The translations under genes were made by a program, and so were the position numbers. A stretch of 64,000 nt of DNA from Salinicoccus sp. RF5 (lineage in GTDB: Bacteria > Bacillota > Bacilli > Staphylococcales > Salinicoccaceae), in contig NZ_JAJGRC010000002.1 in assembly GCF_020786625.1 (NCBI RefSeq), positions 124,001-188,000 of the forward strand, written 5' to 3'. Positions 8,765 through 17,553 of the stretch are shown piece by piece; positions within the stretch are counted from its first letter, which is position 1, and each line of letters opens with the position of its first letter. Under the pieces are notes generated by a model. It had not been told where the DNA came from, ran no database searches, and was given only the letters and a program-made list of their open reading frames with translations.

Positions 8765-8794
8765 AAGAGCTCTGCGATTTTCGCAGAGCTCTTT
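8764..8794. terminator. Bidirectional terminator between IclR gene and catechol operon
   Basis: A perfect 14-bp stem (AAAGAGCTCTGCGA with TCGCAGAGCTCTTT) and a 3-base loop. Its symmetry gives terminal T runs on both strands, so it can end both convergent transcripts. Confidence 0.92.
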
Positions 8795-8799
8795 ATTAT

Positions 8800-10002
8800 T
8801 TACTCGATATTGTCGACCATGAGGGATATGCCCTGACCGACACCGATACACATCGTGGCAAGGCCGGTCCTGGTCCCCCGGCGTTTCATCTCATAGATGA
8901 GGTCTGTCAGGATGCGTGCGCCACTTGCCCCAAGGGGATGGCCAAAACTGATGGCACCACCATTGACGTTGACGATGGATTGGTCCAGCCCGAGCTGGTT
9001 GATGCATTCCAGTGACTGAGAAGCGAAGGCTTCATTCAGTTCTACAAGGCCGATGTCTTCAACAGACCGCCCCGTCTTCTCAAGGAGCTTCCTGGTGGAA
9101 TTGATCGGCCCAAGTCCCATGACGGAAGGTTCTACACCGGCTGTCGATGAGAATACATACTTCACGAGAGGTTCGAGGCCGAGTGCGTCGGCCTTTTCCC
9201 TGGACATGACCAGCAGTGCACTGGCGCCATCATTCACTCCCGAGGCGTTGCCTGCTGTGACAGTACCATTTTTGAAGATGGGGCGGAGCTGTCCAAGCTT
9301 TTCCAGTGTAGTTTCGGGACGTGGATGTTCGTCCGTATCGACAATCGTTTCGTTGCCTTTTCTATCCGTAATTGTGATAGGTATCATTTGCTGCTTGAAT
9401 TTTTTCGCTTCCATAGCCGCCTTCGCCCGCTTCTGACTTTCATACGCAAAATTATCCTGGTCTTCTCTTGAAATGGAATAACGTTGCGCAACATTCTCAG
9501 CAGTCTGGGGCATGGAGTCAATACCATATTCCTCTTCGATTTTGGGGTGTGGGAAGCGCCAGCCGATGGTCGTATCGACGAGTTCCATGTTTCCGCGCGG
9601 ATATTCCTTTTCTGGTTTGAGCATGACGAAAGGAGCACGGGACATGCTTTCCACACCACCGGCAATTGCGACATCTATTTCTCCAGTCAGGATTGAGCGG
9701 GCAGCCATCGATACAGTGTCCAGGCTGGAACCGCAAAGCCGGTTGACTGTTGTACCGCTCACTGTTTCAGGCAATCCCGCAATAAGAGTGGACATACGTG
9801 CAACATTCCTGTTCTCTTCACCTGCACCATTGGCATTTCCGAATATGACCTCGTCTATCTGATTGACATCAAGGAGCGGGTTTCTATCTACGAGGGCTTT
9901 GATCACCGCTGCACCAAGATCATCAGGCCGAACGGATTTGAGTGCACCTTTATACCTGCCGATAGGTGTCCTCACGGCATCAACGATAACAACTTCCTTC
10001 AT
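8800..10002 (-). CDS. pcaF: 3-oxoadipyl-CoA thiolase (acetyl-CoA acetyltransferase family)
   Basis: The 400-residue protein is a degradative thiolase with acyl-accepting Cys90 in [20 protein letters not shown], the active-site His in [12 protein letters not shown] (about residue 356) and the deprotonating Cys in CIGVGQG near the C terminus. The N-terminal sequence, with [11 protein letters not shown] and [12 protein letters not shown], is that of PcaF-type enzymes, which cleave 3-oxoadipyl-CoA into succinyl-CoA and acetyl-CoA. Its start overlaps the end of pcaJ by four bases (ATGA), and it is the last gene of the catechol operon, matching the last step of the beta-ketoadipate pathway. A general acetoacetyl-CoA thiolase is the alternative on sequence alone, but context favours PcaF. 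Confidence 0.88.
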   Translation of the reverse strand: MKEVVIVDAVRTPIGRYKGALKSVRPDDLGAAVIKALVDRNPLLDVNQIDEVIFGNANGAGEENRNVARMSTLIAGLPETVSGTTVNRLCGSSLDTVSMAARSILTGEIDVAIAGGVESMSRAPFVMLKPEKEYPRGNMELVDTTIGWRFPHPKIEEEYGIDSMPQTAENVAQRYSISREDQDNFAYESQKRAKAAMEAKKFKQQMIPITITDRKGNETIVDTDEHPRPETTLEKLGQLRPIFKNGTVTAGNASGVNDGASALLVMSREKADALGLEPLVKYVFSSTAGVEPSVMGLGPINSTRKLLEKTGRSVEDIGLVELNEAFASQSLECINQLGLDQSIVNVNGGAISFGHPLGASGARILTDLIYEMKRRGTRTGLATMCIGVGQGISLMVDNIE

Positions 10003-10649
10003 GATTGCAAACTCCTTTTAAGCTCTTCATTGACTGTGAAATGAGCTTCGGTATTCTGTTCAACTTGTTCAAGGGTCGTATCACCCATCAGTTCGATCAA
10101 CTCGAATACATCTCCCGTTCTTTCAAAGACCGCCAGGTCTGTAATGATCATGTCAACCTTCCTGGTCGAAGTGATGGGATATGTGCATTCTTTCAAGAAC
10201 TTTGGAGAGCCGTCTTTCGCAGTGTGGTTTGTTGTAATGATGACCTTCTTCGCTCCGACCAGAAGGTCCATCGCACCTCCAACACCAATGATATCTTTTC
10301 CGGGGATTGCCCAGTTTGCCACCTGGCCGCTCTCATCAACCTGGAGCACACCGAGGATGGCAACATCCACATGGGATCCACGAATCATCGCAAAGGAATC
10401 GGCGCTATGGAAATAGCTTGCTCCTACAGCTTCTCCTACTGGCAGTTTGCCTGCATTGACCAGATTCGGGTCAATGTCTTCTTCATCTACGGATGTGACG
10501 CCAAGCAGTCCATTTTCCGTATGAAGGTAGTATTTTTCTTTATCCAGGTAGTTGGCAACCAGGGTGGGCACCCCGATACCAAGATTGACGATAGAGTATT
10601 CTTCAAGGGCATGGGCAGCACGTTCTGCTATCATCTCTTTCATACTCAT
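9999..10649 (-). CDS. pcaJ: 3-oxoacid CoA-transferase subunit B
   Basis: The 216-residue beta subunit has the catalytic glutamate in the family motif ENGLLG (Glu45), where the CoA-thioester intermediate forms, and GVPTLVANY upstream of it. With PcaI it should transfer CoA from succinyl-CoA to 3-oxoadipate. The gene overlaps pcaI and pcaF by four bases on each side, so all three are translationally coupled. A succinyl-CoA:acetoacetate transferase would look almost the same; placement between an enol-lactonase and a thiolase in a catechol operon decides for 3-oxoadipate. Confidence 0.87.
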   Translation of the reverse strand: MSMKEMIAERAAHALEEYSIVNLGIGVPTLVANYLDKEKYYLHTENGLLGVTSVDEEDIDPNLVNAGKLPVGEAVGASYFHSADSFAMIRGSHVDVAILGVLQVDESGQVANWAIPGKDIIGVGGAMDLLVGAKKVIITTNHTAKDGSPKFLKECTYPITSTRKVDMIITDLAVFERTGDVFELIELMGDTTLEQVEQNTEAHFTVNEELKRSLQS

Positions 10650-11332
10650 TTATGGATCACCCCATCTTTCGTAAGAATCTGTTCAGCCAGTACAATTTTA
10701 TCGACATACAGATGCTGTGTCACGACTTCCTCAGGATTAAGTTCCCCAGGTTCAACTATTTCATCAACTTCCGCAACAACATATTTTGCTGCTGTCGCCA
10801 TCATCGGGTTGAAGTTGCGGGCTGTCTTATAATAGACCAGGTTTCCAAGTTTATCTGCTTTATGGGCTCGGATTAGTGCCACGTCAGCTTTCAGGGATTT
10901 TTCGAAAAGATAGGTTTCCCCGTCTATCTCTTTTGTCTCTTTCCCTTTCGCAAGGTCCGTACCGACCCCCGTTTTAGTATAGAACCCCCCGAGTCCGGCA
11001 CCCCCGGCACGGATGGCTTCGCTCAGAGTTCCTTGAGGAAGCAGGTCGAGTTCAAGCTTTCCGGCATTGTACCACTTTGCAACTTCTCGATTGCTCGTGA
11101 AGTAGGAGCCGACTGCTTTTTTCAACTTCCCTTGATCAAGAAGAAGTCCGAGGCCTTTCCCTGCTTCTCCGACATTATTGCTGATGACGGTCAAATCTCT
11201 TAAGTTCACTGTAGTCAGATGATCGATGAGCGACAAAGGCGCCCCGATCAGTCCAAAGCCACCGACCATCAGGATGTCACCATCTTTGACGGATTCCAAT
11301 GCTGATTCTATATTCGAAATTTTCGATTCCAT
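10646..11332 (-). CDS. pcaI: 3-oxoacid CoA-transferase subunit A
   Basis: The 228-residue alpha subunit carries the CoA-transferase family I pattern: GGFGLIGAP near residue 24, TVISNNVG around residue 48, and GAGLGGFYTKTGVGT around residue 110. It pairs with the downstream beta subunit to activate 3-oxoadipate to its CoA ester. It starts only four bases after the stop of the alpha/beta hydrolase gene and overlaps pcaJ by four bases. No truncation is seen. Confidence 0.87.
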   Translation of the reverse strand: MESKISNIESALESVKDGDILMVGGFGLIGAPLSLIDHLTTVNLRDLTVISNNVGEAGKGLGLLLDQGKLKKAVGSYFTSNREVAKWYNAGKLELDLLPQGTLSEAIRAGGAGLGGFYTKTGVGTDLAKGKETKEIDGETYLFEKSLKADVALIRAHKADKLGNLVYYKTARNFNPMMATAAKYVVAEVDEIVEPGELNPEEVVTQHLYVDKIVLAEQILTKDGVIHK

Positions 11333-11336
11333 GGTG

Positions 11337-12173
11337 TCACTCCTTTTTCAAAAAGTCATCTATTTCTTGATTTAAATCATTTTGTTCATTGAAGACAATT
11401 TCATAATGGTTGATATCATATGTGCTGGATTTTATTGAAGGAACAGTGGAGAGCATTTTATCATATCCGTCTTTACTGAAAAGTGGAATGCCGTCCTTGA
11501 TAGCTCCTGTACAGATAATCAGAAATACCGGCGCTTTCACGTTTTTGTATACATCAGCATGCGGGAATTCATAGAAGCTCTCGAAATCCTGCTTCGTCAA
11601 TGAATAGTCTGATTTATGTTGGACGGTCCCATCTATGTTTTCCACTTCATGTTCAATGACCTTATCCATGATACTGGACCACTCTACACCGAGGGCGCCA
11701 TATGATTGCTGCATCATTTCCCTGTAGGCATCAACAGATTCAAATTTTTTATCCAGTCTGCCAAGGGATGGAAGAACAAGGTTCGATGTATTCTCACCCG
11801 CTTCTCCTCCGCCGTCGAGCAGGATGACTTTTTCAATCCCCTTCATTTTTGCAGCAGCTTCCAGGGCGATATATCCACCCATGGAATAACCGATGAGGAT
11901 GAATGTGCTGTAGTCCGTTTTATTGAGGAACTGCATCAGGTCATCGGTGTGCTGATGAATATCCGTTGGTGCCTTTTGAAGGTCGCTGTCACCGCGGCCA
12001 CTGAGATCATAACTGACTGTGTCATAGCGGTCTGAAAGGTGGGACTGGAAATGATGCATCTGCAGATAGTTTCCGGTAAGGCCGTGAATCAGTACCACAA
12101 GTGGGGGGCTGTCTGCGTTCTTTACAGGATGGATGTTCAATTGTTTATTTTCAAGTGCAATCTTCTCTGTCAT
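11337..12173 (-). CDS. Alpha/beta hydrolase, probable 3-oxoadipate enol-lactonase
   Basis: The product (278 residues) has the alpha/beta-hydrolase oxyanion motif HGLTG (about residue 30), the nucleophile elbow GYSMGG with Ser97, and a late His in DINHYE (about residue 259). In beta-ketoadipate pathways the enol-lactonase (PcaD/CatD) opens 3-oxoadipate enol-lactone to 3-oxoadipate, the step just before the CoA transferase encoded next. ATG 12173 is chosen for its AGGTGA site and because it lies 8 bases after the DUF3237 stop; the open frame running to 12263 overlaps that gene. Similarity to classic PcaD is only at family level, so a lactonase with different lactone preference remains possible. 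Confidence 0.75.
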   Translation of the reverse strand: MTEKIALENKQLNIHPVKNADSPPLVVLIHGLTGNYLQMHHFQSHLSDRYDTVSYDLSGRGDSDLQKAPTDIHQHTDDLMQFLNKTDYSTFILIGYSMGGYIALEAAAKMKGIEKVILLDGGGEAGENTSNLVLPSLGRLDKKFESVDAYREMMQQSYGALGVEWSSIMDKVIEHEVENIDGTVQHKSDYSLTKQDFESFYEFPHADVYKNVKAPVFLIICTGAIKDGIPLFSKDGYDKMLSTVPSIKSSTYDINHYEIVFNEQNDLNQEIDDFLKKE

Positions 12174-12181
12174 ATAATCAC

Positions 12182-12649
12182 CTATTCCACAGTATATATT
12201 GAGTAGCTTACTCCTTCGGGCAGACGGATGCCGTTGGAGATGAATATACGATTGTTCAGCCAATGATATTTTTCACTGGCGGTTTCAAACACGGGACTGG
12301 TACGGAAATAATATTCATCCGGATCCACATTCTCGCCCTGGTCCAACCGGGAGAGCACTTCGGCAGGCCCTGTACGTATGCCTCTGTAGGTCATGAGTAT
12401 AATTTCATTGTCATCCGTTTCCAGGGTGATTCTCACATCCTGGATGATTGTGCCGTCTTCCCGTACGGTAATCCAGTCATCCCCGCCTGGCAGGACTGTG
12501 GCGTTGAAATATTCGCCTTCAAACTTTCCACCTGTCACTTGGATGATGCGACGGGTGCCGATAGGTGTCTTTCCTGGGAGATGGGGTTTGGCTACAGAAA
12601 GCTCCATGTGTCCAAGGAGCTTCAGTTCAGGCTGTGGTAATTCTCTCAT
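12182..12649 (-). CDS. DUF3237-family protein in the catechol operon
   Basis: This 155-residue protein matches the DUF3237 pattern: an N-terminal LxxLGHMELSVAKPHLPGKTPIGTRR segment, then GGKFEGEYFNATVLPGGDDWITVREDG and RITLETDDNEIILMTYRGIRTGP. The fold is a small all-beta barrel in known members and no signal peptide is present. Its reaction is not established. It sits between catA and the enol-lactonase gene, exactly where muconolactone isomerase (CatC) would be expected, and no recognisable catC is in the operon. The start at 12649 has GGAGGAATCAT before it. A lactone or muconate isomerase role is proposed from position only. Confidence 0.7.
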   Translation of the reverse strand: MRELPQPELKLLGHMELSVAKPHLPGKTPIGTRRIIQVTGGKFEGEYFNATVLPGGDDWITVREDGTIIQDVRITLETDDNEIILMTYRGIRTGPAEVLSRLDQGENVDPDEYYFRTSPVFETASEKYHWLNNRIFISNGIRLPEGVSYSIYTVE

Positions 12650-12706
12650 TATGATTCCTCCAAATATAAAATATGAAATGGGCATGGTCTCCATGCCCAT
12701 TTGGAA

Positions 12707-13507
12707 CTATTGGTCTTTACGCATTACAAACTCAAGCTGGGCTTCTTTATACCCATCTTTTTCCTGCAGTTGTGTAATGAGTTCATCGCGTACACCTTCT
12801 GCTACATCCGTTTCCATCCATTCGTCGCCTTCAAAGAATACTTGTGTGATCAGTGTCTCATGGCCCGGTGCCTTAAACATGATATGCAGGTGGGCAGGAC
12901 GCATAGGGTGCTGTTCCATATAGCCGAGGAATTCTCCTGTAGGACCCTGGTCAGGAATCGGATAAGGCACGGCTTGGATGGTCTTGACAGTGAATTTGCC
13001 ATTTTCATCGGTTTTGAAACGGCCGCGCAGATTATAATCTGGGGCATCTGAATCAAAGTTGGAATACTTTGCCGAGTTGTCATTCTGCCAATAGTCAACC
13101 TCAGCATTTGCCAATGGTTCACCCTCGACACTTTTGACTGTTCCGGAGAAGTAGAGAACATCGCCTGGTTCATTTTCGCGTTTAGGCAGGTCAATGATGC
13201 CCTCTTCATCTGCCTCAACGAACGGCGCGTCATCTACATAATAGGGGCCGAGCAATGAAGGCTGTGTGCCTGGCAGTTCCGTGTACATCGCCTGCAGGAC
13301 GTGTGTTTCCAGGAATACATCGGCATAGAGTGGAAGTTCCCCAGATTTGCCCAGGCGGTCTGCCCAGTTGACGAAGTTTGTATACTCTTCATGGTTCAGC
13401 TTGGCTTCTTCCAGGAAAGCCTGCATGTGCTTGATGAATAGATCGAAAACCTCTTCAACCCTTTCATTTTTTGTGGTAGGCAAGTGTTTTGTCATTTCTT
13501 GTGTCAT
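12707..13507 (-). CDS. catA: Catechol 1,2-dioxygenase (intradiol)
   Basis: The 266-residue protein has the helical N-terminal dioxygenase linker domain followed by the intradiol domain. The four Fe(III) ligands are visible: Tyr158 in DYNLRGRF, Tyr182 in VPYPIPDQGPTG, and His206 and His208 in RPAHLHIM. Such enzymes open catechol between the hydroxyls to cis,cis-muconate. The neighbouring muconate cycloisomerase, enol-lactonase and 3-oxoadipate genes support catechol rather than protocatechuate as substrate; hydroxyquinol dioxygenase is the main alternative. No upstream hydroxylase generating catechol is present in the window, so catechol or its precursor arises elsewhere. Confidence 0.9.
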   Translation of the reverse strand: MTQEMTKHLPTTKNERVEEVFDLFIKHMQAFLEEAKLNHEEYTNFVNWADRLGKSGELPLYADVFLETHVLQAMYTELPGTQPSLLGPYYVDDAPFVEADEEGIIDLPKRENEPGDVLYFSGTVKSVEGEPLANAEVDYWQNDNSAKYSNFDSDAPDYNLRGRFKTDENGKFTVKTIQAVPYPIPDQGPTGEFLGYMEQHPMRPAHLHIMFKAPGHETLITQVFFEGDEWMETDVAEGVRDELITQLQEKDGYKEAQLEFVMRKDQ

Positions 13508-13553
13508 AATATCTCTCCTCAGATAGTATATTTTAATATATGAAAATCAACTG

Positions 13554-15149
13554 CTATGCAGAAAATTTATCAATCCCGAACATGAATGGCATTATATAGT
13601 AGACGAAGATGACGATGAGCACCACTGCTGCCATAGTCAACCATGTGCCTTTGCGCAGCATGTCTACGATGGTGATTTTTCCTGTTGCATAAATAAGTGC
13701 ATTTGAAGGGGTTCCTATTGGAAGCATGAATGCAAAGCCAGCTCCAAGGGCTGTCGCTGCCATGATGGGCAGCGGATGGACGTTGATTGCTGTTGCAAGG
13801 GCGGCAGTGATGGGCAGCAGGATGGTCACAGTCGCTGTGTTCGGTGCCATCTGTGTCATCAGGATGCTGAGCAGGGCACTGACGGCGATGATGATTATGA
13901 GCGGAGCACTTTCAAGATTCATCAGTTGACCACCCATCCAGTCGGCAAGGTCCGTCCCTGTAAACCCTGTAGCGAGTGCAAGACCACCTCCGACCAGAAG
14001 CAGGACTCCCCATGGCATTTTTGCGAGTGTATCCGACTCGAGTATCCGTGTTCCTTTTTTATTTTTCGAAGGGATAAGGAACAGAAGCATGGCTGATATC
14101 ATGGCAATCATCGTGTCATTTATTCCAGGTATGATGTCAGTCCATATGAATGTCCGCGTCAACCACATGAATGCCGTGAAGATGAAGATGGCCAGTACGA
14201 CCTTTTCTTCAAAAGAAGCTTTGCCAAGCTCCGCTTTCCTCTCCAACACGAACTCTTTCCCTTTACTGATTGTCTTGACTTTCATCGGATATGCGACTTT
14301 CGTCAGATACATGATGAATACCACCATAAGGATGGCAGTCAGTGGAAAGGCGAAGAGGAGAAAAGTCCCAAATGGGATTTCATAGCCGAGCAGTTCTCCT
14401 GTCATACTGGCGAGGATCAGATTTGTAGGGGTGCCTATGAGTGTGGCACTACCTCCGATTGTTCCTCCAAAGCCAATGGCAAAGATGATGGATTTCGTGA
14501 ACTTATTTTCCTCATCTTCAGTATGCACACCATCCTGCTTCATCAGTTCTGCAACTTTGGCAATGATGGCGGTACCTATAGGAATCATCAGCATGATCGT
14601 TGCCATATTTGATACCCACATTGATAGGAAACCTGTCGCCAGTGCGAAGCCGAGTATCAGTCCGGAAAGGCTTGCGCCCACCATGCTGATGATGGTGAGG
14701 GCGATACGTTCATGAAGATTCCATTTCTCCATTGCAAGCGCGATTGTGAAACCACCCAGGAACAGGAAAATGAGCGGATCGCCATAAGCGGAAGCGACCG
14801 TTCCACTGTCTACGGGTGTAAGTACAGGCATGAGTGCCAAGGGCAGCAAGGAAGTGATGCCAAGAGGCATGGCCTCGAGAATCCACCATATTGCAAGCCA
14901 GGCGGCAAACGCCAGCACAGCACGTCCAGGGGAGGATAATCCTTCAAGAGGAAGGACGAACATCACCAGCAGAAAAGCTAGTGGTCCAAGTATGAGCCCG
15001 ACGAACTGACTTTTAGTGTAGGACTTTTTCTGGCGTGGTAATTCAATATTTTCTTTCTTTCTTCTTCTCAGTTGGGTGAACAGAAAAATGTCCTTAGTCT
15101 GGTTGTGGTCCCCCCACACTGCATTGCTGAATCTGGAAATCAAGTTCAT
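13554..15149 (-). CDS. DASS/SLC13-family sodium:anion symporter
   Basis: The product (531 residues) is a multi-helix permease of the divalent anion:sodium symporter family, with WILEAMPLGITSLLPLALMPVL, SNMATIMLMIPI and GTPTNLILASMTGE (about residues 230-260) and the mirrored C-terminal SNT-like repeat in QMAPNTATVTILLPI and IGTPSNALIYATG. These proteins import dicarboxylates or other anions with Na+. Placement between catB and catA suggests uptake of a pathway acid such as muconate, 3-oxoadipate or an aromatic acid. ATG 15149 follows AAGGAGGGATTTA; the longer open frame to 15221 overlaps catB. The ~70 residues before the first helix are hydrophilic and cytoplasmic. Confidence 0.87.
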   Translation of the reverse strand: MNLISRFSNAVWGDHNQTKDIFLFTQLRRRKKENIELPRQKKSYTKSQFVGLILGPLAFLLVMFVLPLEGLSSPGRAVLAFAAWLAIWWILEAMPLGITSLLPLALMPVLTPVDSGTVASAYGDPLIFLFLGGFTIALAMEKWNLHERIALTIISMVGASLSGLILGFALATGFLSMWVSNMATIMLMIPIGTAIIAKVAELMKQDGVHTEDEENKFTKSIIFAIGFGGTIGGSATLIGTPTNLILASMTGELLGYEIPFGTFLLFAFPLTAILMVVFIMYLTKVAYPMKVKTISKGKEFVLERKAELGKASFEEKVVLAIFIFTAFMWLTRTFIWTDIIPGINDTMIAMISAMLLFLIPSKNKKGTRILESDTLAKMPWGVLLLVGGGLALATGFTGTDLADWMGGQLMNLESAPLIIIIAVSALLSILMTQMAPNTATVTILLPITAALATAINVHPLPIMAATALGAGFAFMLPIGTPSNALIYATGKITIVDMLRKGTWLTMAAVVLIVIFVYYIMPFMFGIDKFSA

Positions 15150-15162
15150 TAAATCCCTCCTT

Positions 15163-16275
15163 TTATCGTTTATAATGTTCCAGTTTTTCCATATCAAGTG
15201 TGACTCCGAACCCAATTTCATCAGGAATATGGATTTTGAAATCTTTGACTTCTATATCTTCTGTCGTAAGGCGGTCCCTGTATAGAAGAGGGCCGAATAT
15301 TTCAGTGCCGAATTTGAGTTCAGGAATGGTAGAGTAGACGGTTGCCGCGATGGCATTGCCAAGAGAAGATTCAATCATGGTGCCGCCGTACAGGCCGATG
15401 CCGGAAGCTTCGGCTATACCGGCAATCTTTTGAGTGGCAAGCACCCCGCCGTGCTTGGCAGGCTTCAAAGCAATGGCGTCTCCAGCTCGTTGCTTGATCA
15501 GACGATAGGTATCTTCCAACGAAGTCGCTGCTTCATCAGCCAAGATGGAGACATCAAACCGTTCGGTCAATCTGGCCATCCCCTCGTAGTTCCAGGTGGG
15601 AAGGGGCTGTTCAATCATGGAAACGCCCATTTCCTCCAGAGCTTTTATTTGCTTCAATGCCGTGTATTCATCCCATGCTTGGTTGATGTCTACGGTAATT
15701 CGTGATTCTTTCCCTACTGCTTTGATGATTTCTCCGACATGATGAACATTTTGATCTGGGTCACCGCCGCCAATCTTCAGTTTGAAAATGTTATGCCGTT
15801 TCTGGTGAAGCATCTCTTTTGCTTCTTCGATATCTTTGGATGTATCCCCACTGGCCAGTGTCCAGGCAAGAGGGAGGCCGTCATGAATTTTACCGCCTAT
15901 AAGAGTATAGGCAGGCACTTCCAATTGTTTGGCTGCAAGGTCGATCAATGCGGCTTCTATGACACATTTAGCGAAGTTATTTCCTCTGACCTGTTTTGAA
16001 ATGTCATTCATGATCCGATTGAAGTTTTGTGGGTTTCTGCCGATGAGATGCGGGGTGATGTAGGCGTCAATATTTGCCTTTATCGCCTCTACAGTGCTTT
16101 CCCCATAGGAAGCTCCACCAATGGTAGCGACTTCCGAAATCCCCTGCCTTCCCTCACTGTCAGTGATGAGACCAATAACGATGGCTTGGGTAGTGATGGT
16201 TGTCATCGCAAGCTTATGTGGCCTTATGGTAGGCAAATCACAGATATGTATGTCCACTTTTGAAATATTACTCAT
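15163..16275 (-). CDS. catB: Muconate cycloisomerase (enolase superfamily)
   Basis: The 370-residue protein has the muconate-lactonizing subgroup layout: an N-terminal capping domain and a barrel with Lys165 and Lys167 in FKLKIGGG, metal ligands Asp196 (VDINQAWD), Glu222 (IEQPLP) and Asp247 (ILADEA), and a lid lysine in ALKPAKHGG. It would convert cis,cis-muconate from CatA into muconolactone. It is the first gene of the operon with a GGAGGTGGAGC ribosome site. Dipeptide epimerases and N-succinylamino-acid racemases share the fold; the adjacent catA and 3-oxoadipate genes make muconate the likely substrate. Confidence 0.87.
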   Translation of the reverse strand: MSNISKVDIHICDLPTIRPHKLAMTTITTQAIVIGLITDSEGRQGISEVATIGGASYGESTVEAIKANIDAYITPHLIGRNPQNFNRIMNDISKQVRGNNFAKCVIEAALIDLAAKQLEVPAYTLIGGKIHDGLPLAWTLASGDTSKDIEEAKEMLHQKRHNIFKLKIGGGDPDQNVHHVGEIIKAVGKESRITVDINQAWDEYTALKQIKALEEMGVSMIEQPLPTWNYEGMARLTERFDVSILADEAATSLEDTYRLIKQRAGDAIALKPAKHGGVLATQKIAGIAEASGIGLYGGTMIESSLGNAIAATVYSTIPELKFGTEIFGPLLYRDRLTTEDIEVKDFKIHIPDEIGFGVTLDMEKLEHYKR

Positions 16276-16288
16276 GCTCCACCTCCGA

Positions 16289-16305
16289 TGTACTTATATC
16301 GTACA
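16289..16305. promoter_or_regulatory. Palindrome TGTAC-N7-GTACA in the catB leader
   Basis: The 17-base sequence TGTACTTATATCGTACA is a TGTAC/GTACA inverted repeat lying between the catB -10 element and its ribosome site. The same GTACA-type half-sites occur before the IclR gene at 7937-7962, suggesting one regulator for both; not proven. Confidence 0.4.
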
Positions 16306-16331
16306 TGTATATGATATTCGAACACACACCC

Positions 16332-16361
16332 ATTATATATATTCCTTGAAAGCGGTGTCAA
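16332..16361 (-). promoter_or_regulatory. Sigma-A promoter of the catB-pcaF operon
   Basis: Read on the minus strand, TTGACA (16356-16361) and TATAAT (16332-16337) are both perfect consensus hexamers with an 18-base spacer, about 57 bases upstream of the catB start. Confidence 0.75.
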
Positions 16362-16474
16362 TGAGTTTTTTGAAAATTTACAATTGATATATATTAAATT
16401 CAATAATATCAATTTTAAAATTATCTATTGTTTAACCAGAAAACTAACTTTATTCCATTAATTTTGATTTTACA

Positions 16475-16511
16475 TTGATTTATTCGTTAATTAGTTGTAC
16501 TATTAAACTAA
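16475..16511 (+). promoter_or_regulatory. Promoter and ROK-type operator of the TRAP-uxaC-uxuA operon
   Basis: TTGATT (16475-16480) and TACTAT (16498-16503) are spaced by 17 bases. A palindrome with halves TTAGTTG and AAACTAA around seven bases (16491-16511) covers the -10 element, the position of a repressor site. The same 7-7-7 pattern recurs at 23042-23062 next to the ROK gene and resembles XylR-type operators of Gram-positive ROK repressors. Confidence 0.7.
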
Positions 16512-16539
16512 TTAAAAAGATACGGGAGCGGTTAATGAA

Positions 16540-17553
16540 ATGAGAAAATATTTTGTGCTTTTTGTAAGCGTATCCATCCTCCTCCTGCTTGGTGCATGCT
16601 CCAATGCATCGTCTGCAGCCGGAGATGGGCACAACATGATACTTGCGCATAATCATCCTACGGACCACCCGGTACATAAATCCCTGGAGAAATTCAAGGA
16701 GGAAGTGGAAGAGCGGTCCGACGGGGAGATGACTATGACGCTCTATGCGAATGGACAGCTTGGGGATGAGCGCGAGGTCATCGAGCTGACGCAGACGGGT
16801 GCAGTGGATGTCACGAAAGTCAGCGCGGGGGCGCTTGAGAGCTTCCGTCCCGAGTACTCGATCTTCGGTCTGCCTTACCTCTTTGAAGATACGGATGAGT
16901 TCAAGGAGAAGATGTCGGATCCTGAAATTACGGATGTTATCTACAATTCTTCTGAAGATATCGGATTCGTCGGCCTTACATACTTCGATGCGGGCAGCCG
17001 GAGTCTCTATACAAGGGACCGCGTCGTCGAGAATACGGAGGATATGTCCGGGCTCAAGGTGCGCGTGCAGCCAAGTGCCACAAGTGTGGCGATGATTGAT
17101 GCACTCGGTGGAACGCCGACGCCTATGGCATATGGAGAAGTGTATACATCACTCCAGTCGGGCATCATTGATGCAGCCGAGAACAACCTGACTTCCCTTG
17201 TCAGCTCGAAGCACGGGGAAGTGGCTGACCACTGGATGTATACAGAGCATGCGATTGTCCCGGATATGCTCATCATGAACAAGCATAGACTGGACCGTAT
17301 GACTGAAGCACAGCGCCAGATCATCCATGATTCTGCGGAGGCTGCGAATGCCTTCCACGAAGTCGTATGGAATGAAGCGACTGAGGCGGCAGCGGAAGAG
17401 GCGCAGAATGAAATGGGTGTAGAGTTCCATGAGGTGGACAAGTCCTCCTTCATCGAATCTGTCCAGCCGCTCCATGACGAAATGAAGGCAGACGAGACGA
17501 TGGGGCCGATCTATGAACTGTTCAAGGGAGGAGATTCTGATGAAGAAAGCTAA
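16540..17553 (+). CDS. dctP: TRAP transporter substrate-binding lipoprotein (DctP family)
   Basis: The 337-residue protein starts with a lipoprotein signal peptide ending in the lipobox LLGAC (Cys20), so it is anchored to the outer face of the membrane. The mature part is a DctP-type solute receptor with FKEEVEERSDGEMTMTLYANGQLG, the LKVRVQPSATSVAMIDALGGTPTPM segment that carries the carboxylate-binding Arg, and YTSLQSGIIDAAENN. It delivers an acid sugar or other organic acid to the DctQM membrane subunits encoded next. Co-transcription with uxaC and uxuA points to a hexuronate such as glucuronate. A promoter with a ROK-type operator lies immediately upstream. Confidence 0.92.
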   Translation: MRKYFVLFVSVSILLLLGACSNASSAAGDGHNMILAHNHPTDHPVHKSLEKFKEEVEERSDGEMTMTLYANGQLGDEREVIELTQTGAVDVTKVSAGALESFRPEYSIFGLPYLFEDTDEFKEKMSDPEITDVIYNSSEDIGFVGLTYFDAGSRSLYTRDRVVENTEDMSGLKVRVQPSATSVAMIDALGGTPTPMAYGEVYTSLQSGIIDAAENNLTSLVSSKHGEVADHWMYTEHAIVPDMLIMNKHRLDRMTEAQRQIIHDSAEAANAFHEVVWNEATEAAAEEAQNEMGVEFHEVDKSSFIESVQPLHDEMKADETMGPIYELFKGGDSDEES

